Shown here: positions 63,866 through 64,000 of the stretch, piece by piece
How the letters are laid out: each line of letters begins with the position of its first letter
How positions within the stretch are numbered: the first letter of the stretch is position 1
Assembly: GCF_018555685.1 (NCBI RefSeq)
Contig: NZ_JAFLWW010000015.1
Location: 1 to 64,000, forward strand
DNA length: 64,000 nt
Reading direction: 5' to 3'
Source: Aminobacter anthyllidis
GTDB lineage: Bacteria; Pseudomonadota; Alphaproteobacteria; Rhizobiales; Rhizobiaceae
The notes under the pieces: generated by a model
What the model saw: the letters and a program-made list of their open reading frames with translations, nothing else
Told to the model about the DNA's origin: nothing
Database searches by the model: none
Translations under genes and position numbers: made by a program

Positions 63866-64000
63866 ACATGAGCCTCGTTTCGGGCGGGGAAAGGGCTGCC
63901 GGCCACCGTCCCGATCAATCCTCGCGACGGACCGTAAGAATGTGCGGCAAGCTTTGGCAGCAACGTCCGCGCCGCAGTCGTTGTTGCTGCGGGCACCCGC

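Overview
The window is GC-rich and gene-dense. Its gene families and gene orders (an S. meliloti-like che operon, the R. leguminosarum-type rhaDI/rhaRSTPQUK rhamnose locus, a DUF982 protein, many ABC importers and FCD-type GntR regulators) point to a Rhizobiales alphaproteobacterium. Mesorhizobium, Aminobacter or a close relative is my best guess; no rRNA or other taxonomic marker is present. I found no tRNA, rRNA, CRISPR array, transposase, integrase or phage gene, so this looks like ordinary chromosome or chromid sequence rather than an island.

Layout. 1-608: gene-free end with two terminator hairpins. 609-2156: small glycosyltransferase / phytanoyl-CoA dioxygenase pair. 2310-10897 (minus): complete chemotaxis operon in the order mcp-cheS-cheY1-cheA-cheW-cheR-cheB-cheY2-cheD-cheT, with most junctions overlapping or within a few bases. 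10898-11937: gene-free kilobase carrying a twin 12-bp palindrome. 11938-18171 (minus): gntR, a MetC-like PLP lyase and a CUT1 sugar-type ABC importer (SBP, two permeases, ATPase). 18476-29226: complete L-rhamnose catabolism, with rhaDI on minus and rhaRSTPQUK on plus around a shared control region. 29244-32241: alr-dadA alanine catabolism with divergent Lrp. 32285-37277: gntR-lhgO-aldehyde dehydrogenase, divergent from a class III aminotransferase. 37378-39082: SDR and a PcaD-like hydrolase. 39117-44390: RND efflux pump with two lipoprotein adaptors. 44574-47736: DUF982 protein and tauABC. 47762-51456 (minus): TrpXYZ-like ABC importer led by a divergent M19 dipeptidase homologue, with a divergent LysR. 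52590-54779: wrbA, and an EamA exporter divergent from marR. 55063-57614: reverse transsulfuration pair CBS-CGL. 57885-63828: MerR regulator, ilvD, RpiR regulator with divergent Gfo/Idh oxidoreductase, and an unknown multi-TM protein.

How the genes work together. Most units are nutrient-acquisition modules, each with a local regulator: DeoR for rhamnose, Lrp for alanine, two GntRs, LysR, MarR, MerR and RpiR. In several cases a perfect or near-perfect inverted repeat sits in the intergenic region exactly where that regulator's operator would be expected. Three importer operons place a strong hairpin directly after the solute-binding-protein gene, consistent with making more binding protein than membrane components.

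The observations most worth a second look are the lyase plus CUT1 importer operon of unknown substrate (11938-18171), the M19-like protein that lacks several canonical metal ligands and leads an ABC importer operon (47762-51456), the CheZ-like motif in the last che gene, the surface-sugar-type GT/dioxygenase pair next to che, the twin palindrome at 11822-11874, and the unknown membrane protein at 63097-63828. Starts were chosen by hand from Shine-Dalgarno spacing and operon overlaps. All functional names rest on motif and context recognition, not on database searches.
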